This document shows positions 45,801-48,311 of a DNA stretch of 64,000 bases, one piece after another. The stretch lies in NCBI GenBank assembly GCA_001662425.1, contig BDDC01000144.1, forward strand, positions 34,991-98,990. Direction: 5' to 3'. The notes beneath the pieces are model-generated. The model saw nothing but the letters and a program-made list of their open reading frames with translations. It was not told the origin of the DNA and searched no databases. A program made the translations under genes and the position numbers. This DNA comes from Chlamydomonas sphaeroides. Taxonomy: Eukaryota > Chlorophyta > Chlorophyceae > Chlamydomonadales > Chlamydomonadaceae. The stretch's first letter is position 1. Each line of letters opens with the position of its first letter.

Positions 45801-48311
45801 TCCAGGCACCTGAGGGGTGCGCGGCAGCAGAGGCCGTAGAAGGCGATCTCAGCACGCGGCAGCTCGCGGCGTGTAACGCTGCATACGGCGTTCCTTGCAC
45901 TCGGCAGCGGGTGCCGCCAAAGGCCGGCAGCACAATTCCAGCGCAAGGCAGCATGAGCCGTGCAGCATCGTGCGTAAAAGGTGTTCGCTCTTAGCAAACG
46001 GCACGGTGCCGTACGGGGCGGCTCCAAGCGCAGGGCAGCACGCAGCTGCCGTGCACGCACTGAATCCAGCACTCGGCAGCAGGGGCCACATAAGGCGGTT
46101 CAGCAATGGGCAGGAAGGTACCGTGCAGCAGGGCGGTGCCAGTAGGCAGCACTGGGCAACCACCGGGGCATGTGCCATCGCCACTATCCCAGGCGGCCCC
46201 CTCACTAGGAATCTGGGCCCGCCACCACAGACCACAGACGGCCCCCCGTTAGGGGCCCTAGCAGGAGGAGCACCTTATTACCTGACGCCCACGATGTCCA
46301 GCTTGGTGCACGCGGACACGTCGGTCGCTGCGGGTTGGAGTGGACGTGCGTTAGTGGGGATGGCGCAGTCGTCAGCCAGGCTACTCATGCCCCAGCGCAT
46401 CTGGGCCCTACGAAGCACGTACAGCACGACTCAGGGGAGGCACGCCTGGCACCCAACAATCACACGCGCGCATGCTCACAGGGGTTACAGGCAGACAGAG
46501 ACGCCTCTGTGCCGGTGCAGGCGAAGTTTGTGTAGCCCTGCGGTGGGGGTGGCGGGGGACATAGGGACCATGCGGCTTGTCAGCATTGTGATTGAGCTGC
46601 TGTGTCGGGTCGTACAACGATACGAGTCCGAACGGAGGTTGTGCGACCCTGTGACGTGAGGGTTGCGGGGAAGGGGGCCGCATGCACCGTTGTGACCGGT
46701 GTGGGCCGTGTGGCGGAGTATGAGGGCATCACACAGCATATGGCATGGGGGGGCACGGCACGTAACAAGCAAGTAACCCCTCGAAAACGTACACCCCCGT
46801 TTCTCACCAAAGGCACCGGGTCATAGTTGAGCCACGAGTCGTCGATGGCACTGTCGGAGTTGTCGGTCCACGGGCCCCTGACGTAGGCCTGCCACGCTCT
46901 GGAGCGCACGGGGCGGGGGTGACGTGTGGGGGCGTGCGCGTGCGCAGTGGCGGGGGCACATGCGGGGGCACAGGAGCGAGCGTCACGGCCAGCCAGCAGT
47001 GCCGAACGACATGGCATAGCAGGTCAGGAGCCCGCAACACACACTGCAGGGCGCGTCGGCCGGTCACAACCGGCTGGCCAGCAGCCGCGAACTCAGCTGG
47101 CTGGCGGCGCGCCACCCCGTGCTTGGGCCCTCGTGCAAGCAAGCTACGTACCGGTCCACGACAGACACGATGGCGGTGGGCAGCCCCAGCTCGCGGCACG
47201 TGACCACAGCGTCCTCCAAGTCAAAGCCCTCACTGCGGCGGCATGAGGGGCAAGGCCAAGAATAGTCCAGGTGGGCTGCTGCGGCGCACCATGCTTGCAT
47301 CCTGGCCATCGGTGTCGCAGGCGCGGCGGCATGTCGGCAACGGCTGGTCGGCACACGCACACGCTGCATACGCGAGGGTGCCACACTGGCGGCAGCTGCT
47401 TGCATAGCACCCGCTGTGAGGGGATTAGCTTGTTGCGTACGCACAGCGCTCCAGCATGCGCGCCTCTGCGGAATGCCCACCCTACGCCGGGGAGCACGCG
47501 GCGGACTGTGCCGCGGGCGTGCATGCCGTGCTCGGTTCTCGGCGCCGACCAGACACCGCAGCACGGGGGCCATGGGCGCACCCAGGTTCATGTGCACGCA
47601 GCCGGTCGATACGGCCCAGGACCCGGGTGGCCGTCTGGCGGCACGGCGGCGCTCTGTCCTCCCATGTGCATGCCATCGCCAAAGAGTGCAAGCGTCGGCG
47701 CGTGGCCACAGCACACCGTCTGACTGCGCACAGTGCAGGCCATGGTAGCAAACACGCCTGGACCCCTCACCAAACACGCTCTCCTGGGTCCCTCGCCGGG
47801 CGCCGCGGTGGCCCTCTGACAAGGCAACGGGCGATGTATACGGCAGTAATGCACCGCGCACCTGCACACGCTGTAGTTTACGTTGTTGTTACTGATTAGC
47901 AGGCTGCCCTCGCGCAGCGCCATGTTGGGTCGCAGGAACTCGTTGCGCAGGACCGCTGCGGGCAGACGCGGTGGGGCGCCGTCCGGGAGGATACGGGTAC
48001 GGGTACGGGTTGGAGTTCAGTGAAAGATTGCAACGTTGGCTGGCGCTTCCATGCACACGAGCCGCGGCGAGCCGTGCTGGGAAGGATCCTCGCGCGAGAC
48101 CGTGTGCGCCTCATGCGACGGGGAAGCCTCGTAGCGGCAGGCGGGATGACGCACCCCTGATCTGAGCCGCTGCAATGGGTAGCAGCGTCAGCAACACCAG
48201 CGGCGCCAGGCCCTGTACAGGTAGCGCTGCACTGCAGCGCTTGCGGCCGTCAGGGACGGCGGTGCGTGCACGAGCCGCCTCGGCTGCGTGCAGGTTCACG
48301 CGCCGACGCAT
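1..48311 (-). CDS. Giant multi-exon extracellular mosaic protein (SRCR / FG-GAP / GH18-like / C-type lectin / discoidin), 3' end outside window
   Basis: One continuous minus-strand gene is my best model. It starts at the ATG at 48311-48309, which precedes a hydrophobic signal segment, and runs through roughly a hundred short exons off the left edge; the last visible exon ends at a GT donor near position 75. Wherever I worked out both junctions, exon phases matched (for example 48155/47955, 40398/40125/39912/39770/39664, 35352/35179/33674/33606, 24886/24120/24026). Domains in order are given in the following entries. The protein should be secreted or surface-exposed, binding glycans or matrix; no membrane span is evident within the window. 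The visible product is several thousand residues, a rough estimate only. The family pattern (SRCR with CTLD in one protein) is known from volvocine algae. Alternative: two or more tandem genes, but I saw no second signal peptide or terminal exon. Confidence 0.6.
1031..1074. repeat. Tandem duplication, 22-base unit
   Basis: TGCTGCCGTACGCCCGTATG-CA at 1031-1052 is followed immediately by a copy at 1053-1074 differing at two positions. It lies in an intron of the giant gene, next to the exon encoding WNVQPSMDGTAWH. Confidence 0.85.
7000..10930 (-). CDS. Beta-sandwich modules resembling carboxypeptidase-regulatory / Ig-like domains
   Basis: After QAVIELWDGSS (10.87 kb), the exons include ACEAGISVTRSLLDPVTREP and LTYRYCVRVASDASSLFYID (9.87-10.15 kb), ISGEVKTRMQTASPGTRLTG with VADSSGKFTLQLQ (9.57-9.75 kb), ESAADGSFVLSIGMGSLV (8.6-8.75 kb), VDANGAFELMSPVYDVDIRD (8.42-8.52 kb) and RNSEGLSVLCDEDALRQQC (7.45-7.72 kb). 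The recurring [A/V]D-x-x-G-x-F-x-L strand is typical of carboxypeptidase-regulatory-like and CNA-B-like beta sandwiches. The final exon here is DTIAGNGDDNECATSQLG (7.0-7.07 kb). Family assignment is tentative; coding status is well supported by phases and open frames. Confidence 0.65.
11080..11340 (-). CDS. DUF4215-type Cys-rich motif
   Basis: The exon reads ATTCPAVGPSLLAWQQ, then SCGDGIPWQDKEDCDMG and HGLCTVNTC, ending FALRY at a GTGCCA donor that keeps phase with the next exon (QAVIELWDGSS). CGDGI...E-CD-G...C...C is the pattern of the DUF4215/Notch-like Cys-rich repeats common in large secreted eukaryotic and bacterial proteins. Only one copy is visible. Confidence 0.7.
11440..12260 (-). 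CDS. C-type lectin domain 19 (last recognisable)
   Basis: Exons encode ATAQTVRGGYLYTLYAHSSI (12.1-12.17 kb), a middle piece with TRQAAVLCRNALVPGELAPV (about 11.9 kb) and a longer exon (about 11.45-11.77 kb) with AIQTLWLGGLDALSPGQPYW, ARCLYLDAAISSVQYDSSC and ASMGFICASP. The TLWLGG strand, CLYLD and terminal GFICAS fit a CTLD C-half, while the N-half is weak. This is the last lectin fold before the protein changes character. Confidence 0.7.
12290..13045 (-). CDS. C-type lectin domain 18
   Basis: An exon at about 12.9-13.03 kb encodes TRYTLFNVPRSWESARAWC with GQKLVDFTSAEEF. The exon at about 12.5-12.75 kb encodes DADSDARAMVWVGYRTSG, TAWATGEPSS and NSCVALSLRN. The closing strand VDTSCLSLLRPVCEG is at 12.31-12.35 kb. 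The long-loop motif is GEPS, a partial match to EPN. Confidence 0.8.
13100..14500 (-). CDS. C-type lectin domain 17
   Basis: YLGSEYLV at a GTGCGT donor (14.45 kb) matches the YRGGEYLV opening of CTLD 15. Then come WYDETSLTYSAAEAKC and GGLLVYWNS (14.2-14.3 kb), HYMWIGLKRSAADRSVWVW and DWNTGG (13.70-13.82 kb), PGEPNDAGG (13.61 kb) and VDATMTYMCRMP (13.15-13.2 kb). All lectin landmarks are present in order, with an EPN loop. Confidence 0.8.
14590..17000 (-). CDS. C-type lectin domains 15 and 16
   Basis: CTLD 15: GGEYLV (16.97 kb), YSAALQTCGALGGLLVHP (16.87 kb), GDCVVFSDTHVDWAHQDPNC (16.62-16.68 kb), then DEPNDAGG (16.25 kb) and NAWNDITC (15.94 kb). Two EPN-like motifs suggest that two partial folds are mixed here. 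CTLD 16 is complete: MAGEACSRAGGQLAYFNTQ and TRFWLGLIRSV (15.36-15.54 kb), AMADWDTNEPGG (15.07 kb), CTLPIVAF (14.84 kb) and DAECSRQLPYLCK (14.66 kb). The EPN/EPGG loops and WND motif are the usual calcium-site features. Confidence 0.75.
17060..18580 (-). CDS. C-type lectin domains 13 and 14 with short Pro linker
   Basis: CTLD 13: AKYRLNMIPATWEVARRTC and GGHLATLETPGAADALL (18.3-18.56 kb), then WLNGAVVSS, PPNCGLLLLP and CTAELPAYVCE (18.05-18.22 kb). CTLD 14: GYDLLWLLDSSEEGRTIAWL (17.52-17.62 kb), then a long exon with SLCFTGNVLCP, DGLCGILDP and SSSFAFVCRAP. A SPPPPPSPPLPIP linker follows near 17.05 kb, leading into FTYRGGEYLV, the start of the next lectin unit. Pro linkers between lectin folds recur in this gene. 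Confidence 0.75.
18600..19480 (-). CDS. Cys-anchored repeat and PAN/WSC-like segment
   Basis: VSCPMGTVVT (19.43-19.46 kb) starts a Cys repeat closed by GGLHVEC (19.12 kb). The exon at 18.97-19.14 kb continues with DTAACARACLGSM, then 18.65-18.85 kb gives VRYKDGRCVCARALDGQQL and YGIDESVVQIC, a Cys-rich stretch like PAN/WSC. The first acceptor and a possible small exon near 19.23 kb (NPDSKALAA) are uncertain. Confidence 0.55.
19588..21090 (-). CDS. C-type lectin domains 10, 11 and 12
   Basis: CTLD 10: TCGGTLANVVYRMQ (21.03 kb), then NTCGVMRV and NCGKLARPLCQRP in an exon of about 20.61-20.93 kb. The same exon opens CTLD 11 (LLLFDVVSPFYPAQSIC), which continues in 20031-20489 (459 bases) with HGGRLAELVDVAEV, LSVWFGAV and DCTSDALRFLCRRR. 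That exon opens CTLD 12 (YTLHHQLLTWNSARLVC), completed in 19588-19891 with SLRVWLGASDEQEERSW, WWLGEPATSTLKNC and AERCAALALPLCA. Each exon thus carries the end of one lectin fold and the start of the next. CTLDs 11 and 12 lack a clean EPN motif. Confidence 0.8.
19935..19982. repeat. Tandem duplication, 24-base unit
   Basis: GCACCAAGGCAAGGCATCTT-GCAG (19935-19958) is repeated at 19959-19982 with one base change. It lies in the intron between the CTLD 11 and CTLD 12 exons of the giant gene. Confidence 0.85.
21300..21670 (-). CDS. PAN/WSC-like segment
   Basis: Two exons: VPYLTVSLAATWTHPQAG (about 21.6-21.66 kb) and a longer one at 21.35-21.51 kb with FMTPQLCGYLARKNGYVVYG. The MTP-x-x-C...GYxVYGVQNG pattern resembles WSC or PAN modules, where a Cys-containing helix precedes a Gly-Tyr strand, but too few Cys are visible for a firm assignment. 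Confidence 0.5.
21700..22460 (-). CDS. Discoidin (F5/8C-like) module D
   Basis: Exons encode CLSETFTCPP, RPWVAVDLSSRTRY and KVERVEIVLG (22.24-22.41 kb), FTRSELRIG (22.15 kb), then one long exon (about 21.78-22.06 kb) with CYPFTFCEP, VSVTLAEPATGIWLALVSG and AAVAELRVFG. This has the same order as modules A-C: W-AVDL strand, ELRIG strand, PATG-WLAL strand and a closing AELRVFG. The N-terminal part upstream of 22.46 kb was not resolved. Confidence 0.75.
22680..24026 (-). CDS. End of C-type lectin domain 9 and further Cys-anchored repeats
   Basis: Exon 23578-24026 (449 bases, phase 0 to 2) continues CTLD 9 with VNAWFGATLVDGAWRYS, then switches to the Cys repeat: CPAGRFVRGIQLRL and VISLALWCGDG. 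Exons near 23.3 kb (GIIDVRMACMY), 22.93 kb (CGVSIRAVSPLGSRGD) and 22.77 kb (AGLTRLVMLCC) give two more copies. The pair CGVSIRAVSPLGSRGDAGL...VMLC, split by one intron, is the clearest statement of the repeat. The junction around 23.40 kb is uncertain; it needs a very short intron of about 60 bases. Confidence 0.65.
24120..25080 (-). CDS. C-type lectin C-half (7), complete C-type lectin domain 8, start of 9
   Basis: An exon near 25.0 kb (YADGPLLDKAEADG, NYRWDTA) joins in phase to one 767-base exon, 24120-24886. This begins GTNCAVYYK and GDFCGNSHRVACRR (end of CTLD 7). It then encodes a complete CTLD 8: ALCKALGGSLAEL, GMWLGLTS, ATWLPGEPNNGGTLG, EECAMLAF and WGFSDAACRNTWARALCI. It ends in the N-half of CTLD 9 (FGEAEGFCQRQGGGSLASF). 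CTLD 8 is the clearest lectin fold in the window and carries an EPN loop, the motif linked to mannose-type calcium-dependent binding. Confidence 0.85.
25190..26180 (-). CDS. C-type lectin C-half, then C-type lectin domain 6
   Basis: The exon from about 26.17 kb starts VFGSPYLHDPTIY (the end of discoidin C), then AWMGSNNQLLTYDAWQPGKP, MGDCVVIQ and QSWANVDCSSKKSFICT: a CTLD C-half without its own N-half. The next exon (25.6-25.87 kb) is a new N-half (NQDACRKTGSHGLASFGSAA), followed by SWRWTDEKALAYDAW with GNDCAAVRL (25.38-25.5 kb) and TVAAYICVLE (25.22 kb), completing CTLD 6. The C-half fits the N-half found at 30.2 kb. Confidence 0.75.
26260..27305 (-). CDS. Discoidin (F5/8C-like) module C
   Basis: Exons give FISNRGTAYASSALG (27.24 kb), VDGMLHYAVQ with ANDGVVSG and SADSGTPW (27.04-27.15 kb), LSIMLPGLYNVKQLTFW (26.90-26.95 kb), ELRVGTLQVRSTADA with YITLDPPVIGQWVTLQ (26.58-26.73 kb) and ITELG (26.27 kb), which joins VFG in the next exon. 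A further piece at 26.4-26.47 kb (VCMLQSCSLIAAG) is of uncertain status. The order repeats modules A and B, including the closing ELxVFG. Confidence 0.75.
27380..28970 (-). CDS. Discoidin (F5/8C-like) module B
   Basis: Starts LPNVAFLK (28.95 kb), then FPPSAAVDGNE and VDDW (28.80 and 28.69 kb), PPPFLTVDLGGTFSVRSVRI (28.30-28.36 kb), NMSNVEIRI (28.10 kb), NVSLVYLDKPAAGR (27.92 kb), YVIVQNHHPG (27.58 kb) and ILQVMELQ joined to VFG (27.43 and 27.30 kb). The NVA-K opening, AVDGN loop, VDLG strand, PAAGRYV strand and MELxVFG ending are textbook F5/8C/fucolectin features, spread over about eight small exons. Confidence 0.8.
28930..30005 (-). CDS. Discoidin (F5/8C-like) module A
   Basis: Exons read ASILDPGYPAKYAGDGVIDW (29.94 kb), LDAGRVVIVYGVTIHLR (29.69 kb), RFVGAQLRVGLNA (29.57 kb), ALDIDFGAPAYGR (29.35 kb), YVTLSLSSSSPTTLE (29.21 kb), then VWG (28.97 kb). 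This is the F5/8C succession: A-DG loop, D-G-V strand, AQLRVG strand, PA-GRYV-L strand and a terminal E-V-x-G. One acceptor (near 29.40 kb) had to be chosen to avoid a stop, giving LVWQQISAV. F5/8C domains bind carbohydrate or phospholipid; the ligand here is unknown. Confidence 0.7.
30185..30770 (-). CDS. Two C-type lectin N-terminal halves in tandem (CTLD 4 and 5)
   Basis: The exon starting near 30.75 kb reads MNHSMASSMCQSRDSSLVSF with IWTSLTRQP, a CTLD N-half. A second exon follows (GSKMIMFFA, 30.39-30.47 kb). The third begins at an AG acceptor just before TKTFDEAALHCQGLGASLAS and ends WIGLRST at a GTGCGC donor (about 30.18 kb). The acceptor within the preceding PSPVRH-type sequence is set by phase. 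Copy 4 seems to lack a C-half, while copy 5 is followed by three discoidin modules before a C-half appears at 26.1 kb. Confidence 0.7.
30800..31670 (-). CDS. C-type lectin domain 3
   Basis: The exon at about 31.49-31.66 kb starts with a last Cys repeat (ASCPLGVAAM) and leads into DVKLAWNQARELC. The following exons give VRDGDLQTYVSDG (31.37-31.40 kb), then VRFWLGVQRTSG and PPWADGEPAAGVDMDC (31.08-31.29 kb), and finally RPCQGRVALALCK (30.9 kb). Phases agree at all four junctions. The loop motif GEPAAG departs from EPN or QPD, so calcium-dependent sugar binding is doubtful for this copy. Confidence 0.8.
31740..33606 (-). CDS. Run of Cys-anchored repeats (six or more copies)
   Basis: Successive exons carry a shared pattern: Cys-Pro-x-Gly, then V/I-x-G/A, then 20-40 variable residues, then a hydrophobic strand ending in Cys. 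Copies include YSCAAGHAVQEVGW (33.4 kb), LECPGNAPFTAIHT joined to GSLSIVCSG (33.1 and 32.9 kb), SCPAGVAGVIGRAL with SVTALCFD (32.6 kb), CPVWMVASGVTALM with GLKLICID (32.3 kb), and CPVGSKAVAVRTI with SFSIECD (32.0 kb). The pattern recalls beta-prism folds (jacalin or vitelline outer-layer type), but I do not recognise the family with confidence. Confidence 0.7.
32397..32462. repeat. Short direct repeat, 24-base unit, 42-base spacing
   Basis: CATAGCAGGTGCAGGTGCTG-GAGC at 32397-32420 and CATAGCAGGTGCAGGTGTTG-GAGC at 32439-32462 differ by one base. In gene sense both read as pyrimidine/CTGC-rich sequence upstream of a CAG acceptor, so the unit may duplicate a splice acceptor region. Confidence 0.8.
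33674..35179 (-). CDS. Long exon: Cys repeat, about 330-residue poly-Pro block, Cys repeat
   Basis: A single 1,506-base exon (502 codons, phase 0 at both ends). It opens MSVICGDRKR, continuing a Cys repeat from the previous exon, then SCPGAQRG and LATLQLVCAYVP. Between about 34975 and 33980 it is almost pure Pro with Ser, Lys and Arg (PPPPPSPPPPPPPPPKPP-like runs), broken once by SARRRILQAN near 34.35 kb. It then resumes with ACPRGYVLGVL and ends in a GTACGC donor. The Pro block resembles pherophorin and other hydroxyproline-rich volvocine matrix proteins. On the opposite strand it makes long Gly/Ala-rich open frames that are artefacts. Confidence 0.85.
35352..36370 (-). CDS. PAN/Apple-like segment and first Cys-anchored repeat
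   Basis: Three exons join in phase. The first ends VFCLARP (near 36.3 kb); the second covers 36.10-36.22 kb with SERQCVTACMLQA; the third runs from about 35.9 kb to 35352 and starts CSYYMYAPQWGGW. The closely spaced Cys residues followed by an aromatic CxYYMY strand resemble PAN/Apple modules, but the match is weak. The third exon then carries the first copies of the repeat described for the next entries: an ACRRD start with a LGITC end, and CGSFGVKGITG continuing across the intron into MSVICG. Confidence 0.55.
36449..37390 (-). CDS. C-type lectin domain 2 with Pro-rich insertion inside the fold
   Basis: The start lies in the same exon as the end of CTLD1 (FPPELQMPFAEGSKLC). It is followed by FWLGLRSFGDGQ (37.07 kb) and an exon from about 36.9 kb with MFWNDGS, AKCGLMVM and then about 70 residues rich in Pro and Ser-Pro (36.5-36.73 kb). 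After this the fold resumes with YSVSCSERLVPLVCQ, the CTLD C-terminal strand. Everything from AKCGLM to VPLVC is one open frame, so the Pro block is a true insertion rather than a linker between domains. Poly-Pro/Ser of this type is normally O-glycosylated hydroxyproline in volvocine matrix proteins (family knowledge). Confidence 0.75.
37390..38250 (-). CDS. C-type lectin domain 1
   Basis: The domain opens with YQVRKTWQAAEEHC and GGHLASVENAGEAAVV (38.1-38.2 kb), continues with LLVWLGATDA (37.9 kb), RFVWSASG and YNAWAAGQPD (37.75-37.82 kb) and GEDCVAASV (37.65 kb), and closes with EWHDVGCSLALPLVCK (37.41-37.46 kb). These are the CTLD landmarks in order: first Cys, WIGL-like strand, WxxGxPD loop, Cys pair with Trp-x-Asp, and terminal Cys. 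The long-loop motif is QPD, resembling the galactose-type QPD motif rather than EPN; this hints at galactose specificity but remains inference. Confidence 0.85.
38338..40398 (-). CDS. GH18 chitinase-like domain with degenerate active site
   Basis: Exons 40125-40398, 39770-39912, 39618-39664, 39309-39458, 39055-39165 and 38861-38954, plus two more near 38.55-38.8 and 38.34-38.44 kb, join in phase. They give a full GH18 order: opening strand CGPPSRVVAYISNRR; KVLVSVDGDGGSGLS (equivalent of the KVLLSVGGW strand); LDGAELSWAS, where active enzymes have DGxDxDxE; a later ISPTAP strand; GGIPPQRMTLVVSALGRSY (equivalent of the GLPxYG strand); YYGSNTWAHYDSP; and GGLGLWDVDSDDG, the GH18 C-terminal strand with its Trp. 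The catalytic Glu position is Ala, and the preceding Asp is Ser. I infer a non-catalytic chitin- or glycan-binding chitinase-like fold. Confidence 0.8.
40553..42930 (-). CDS. FG-GAP / VCBS-like calcium-loop repeats (integrin-alpha-type propeller)
   Basis: Exons encode at least five Asp-rich loops: DMDGNGLDDLVAMYG (42.09-42.15 kb), DVTGDGKADM (41.8 kb), DVDGDGTTWAEL (41.4-41.5 kb), DMDADGSTDIVV (41.13-41.18 kb) and DVNQDGRDDLMLLTE (40.7 kb). DxDxDGxxD loops preceding a hydrophobic strand are the hallmark of FG-GAP/VCBS repeats in integrin alpha chains and related seven-bladed propellers. A preceding exon carries repeated DPWLSG motifs at 42.85 and 42.4 kb, perhaps another repeat element. Two junctions use short exons: 11 codons at 42.6 kb and 20 codons at 42.1 kb. 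Confidence 0.8.
43121..43900 (-). CDS. SRCR domain 3
   Basis: Three exons: EFAVRLTGGPHPTQGRL near 43.85 kb; LEVFRNEVWGGVC and following sequence near 43.6-43.75 kb; and 43121-43320 with NNALTVCRQLGYP. The last exon ends in AVAVR, followed in the next exon by Cys, giving the standard SRCR terminus VAVRC. This is the most canonical of the three copies. The middle exon is longer than in typical SRCRs and its donor is uncertain (a GT near 43.63 kb or further on), so a few residues around YGTVYC may be intronic. Confidence 0.8.
43337..43372. repeat. GCAG tetranucleotide microsatellite in an intron of the giant gene
   Basis: GCAGGTAGGCAGGCAGGCAG-type repeats just upstream (in gene sense) of the exon 43121-43320. 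In gene sense it is a CTGC run directly before the AG acceptor, so it may serve as the pyrimidine-containing tract. Confidence 0.8.
44335..45861 (-). CDS. SRCR domain 2
   Basis: An exon around 45.8 kb ends with YSLRLMNQ, the SRCR opening strand. It joins DSVVTPSSDVGRVE (45.44-45.48 kb), then a 17-base micro-exon encoding VYIGG (near 45.32 kb), then WGTISDLGFTTREAEVVCR. Later exons carry NLYGQG, ITRLRCKG and the closing segment with GACVKE and SVAVQCY. Order and Cys spacing match the SRCR family. The micro-exon is needed to rebuild the canonical GRVEVY-GG-WGT strand and is flanked by good GT and AG sites, so it is probably real. Confidence 0.75.
46270..47955 (-). CDS. SRCR domain 1 (atypical N-terminal half)
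   Basis: Exons 47862-47955 and 47152-47232, then pieces near 46.8-46.9, 46.5 and 46.3 kb, join in phase. Key stretches are DAVVTCRELGLP (the SRCR alpha-helix and Cys), a Trp-Leu segment SWLNYDPVP, and NFACTGTEASLSAC, the classic end of an SRCR domain with its paired Cys. The normal VRLVNG-type opening is missing; instead the exon reads AVLRNEFLRP, comparable to the FRNE strand of SRCR 3. SRCR domains are extracellular binding modules; the ligand here is unknown. Confidence 0.75.
48155..48311 (-). CDS. First coding exon with signal peptide
   Basis: The ATG at 48311 opens a basic N-region followed by the hydrophobic stretch GLAPLVLLTLLPIAAA, ending in AQIRG at a GTGCGT donor (exon end 48155, one base into a codon). 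This is a plausible secretory signal or signal-anchor about 35 residues in. The same frame is open further upstream to another Met at 48674, but that extension is low-complexity Arg-rich and unlike a secretory N terminus, so I prefer 48311. The next exon (47862-47955) joins in phase. Confidence 0.6.
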
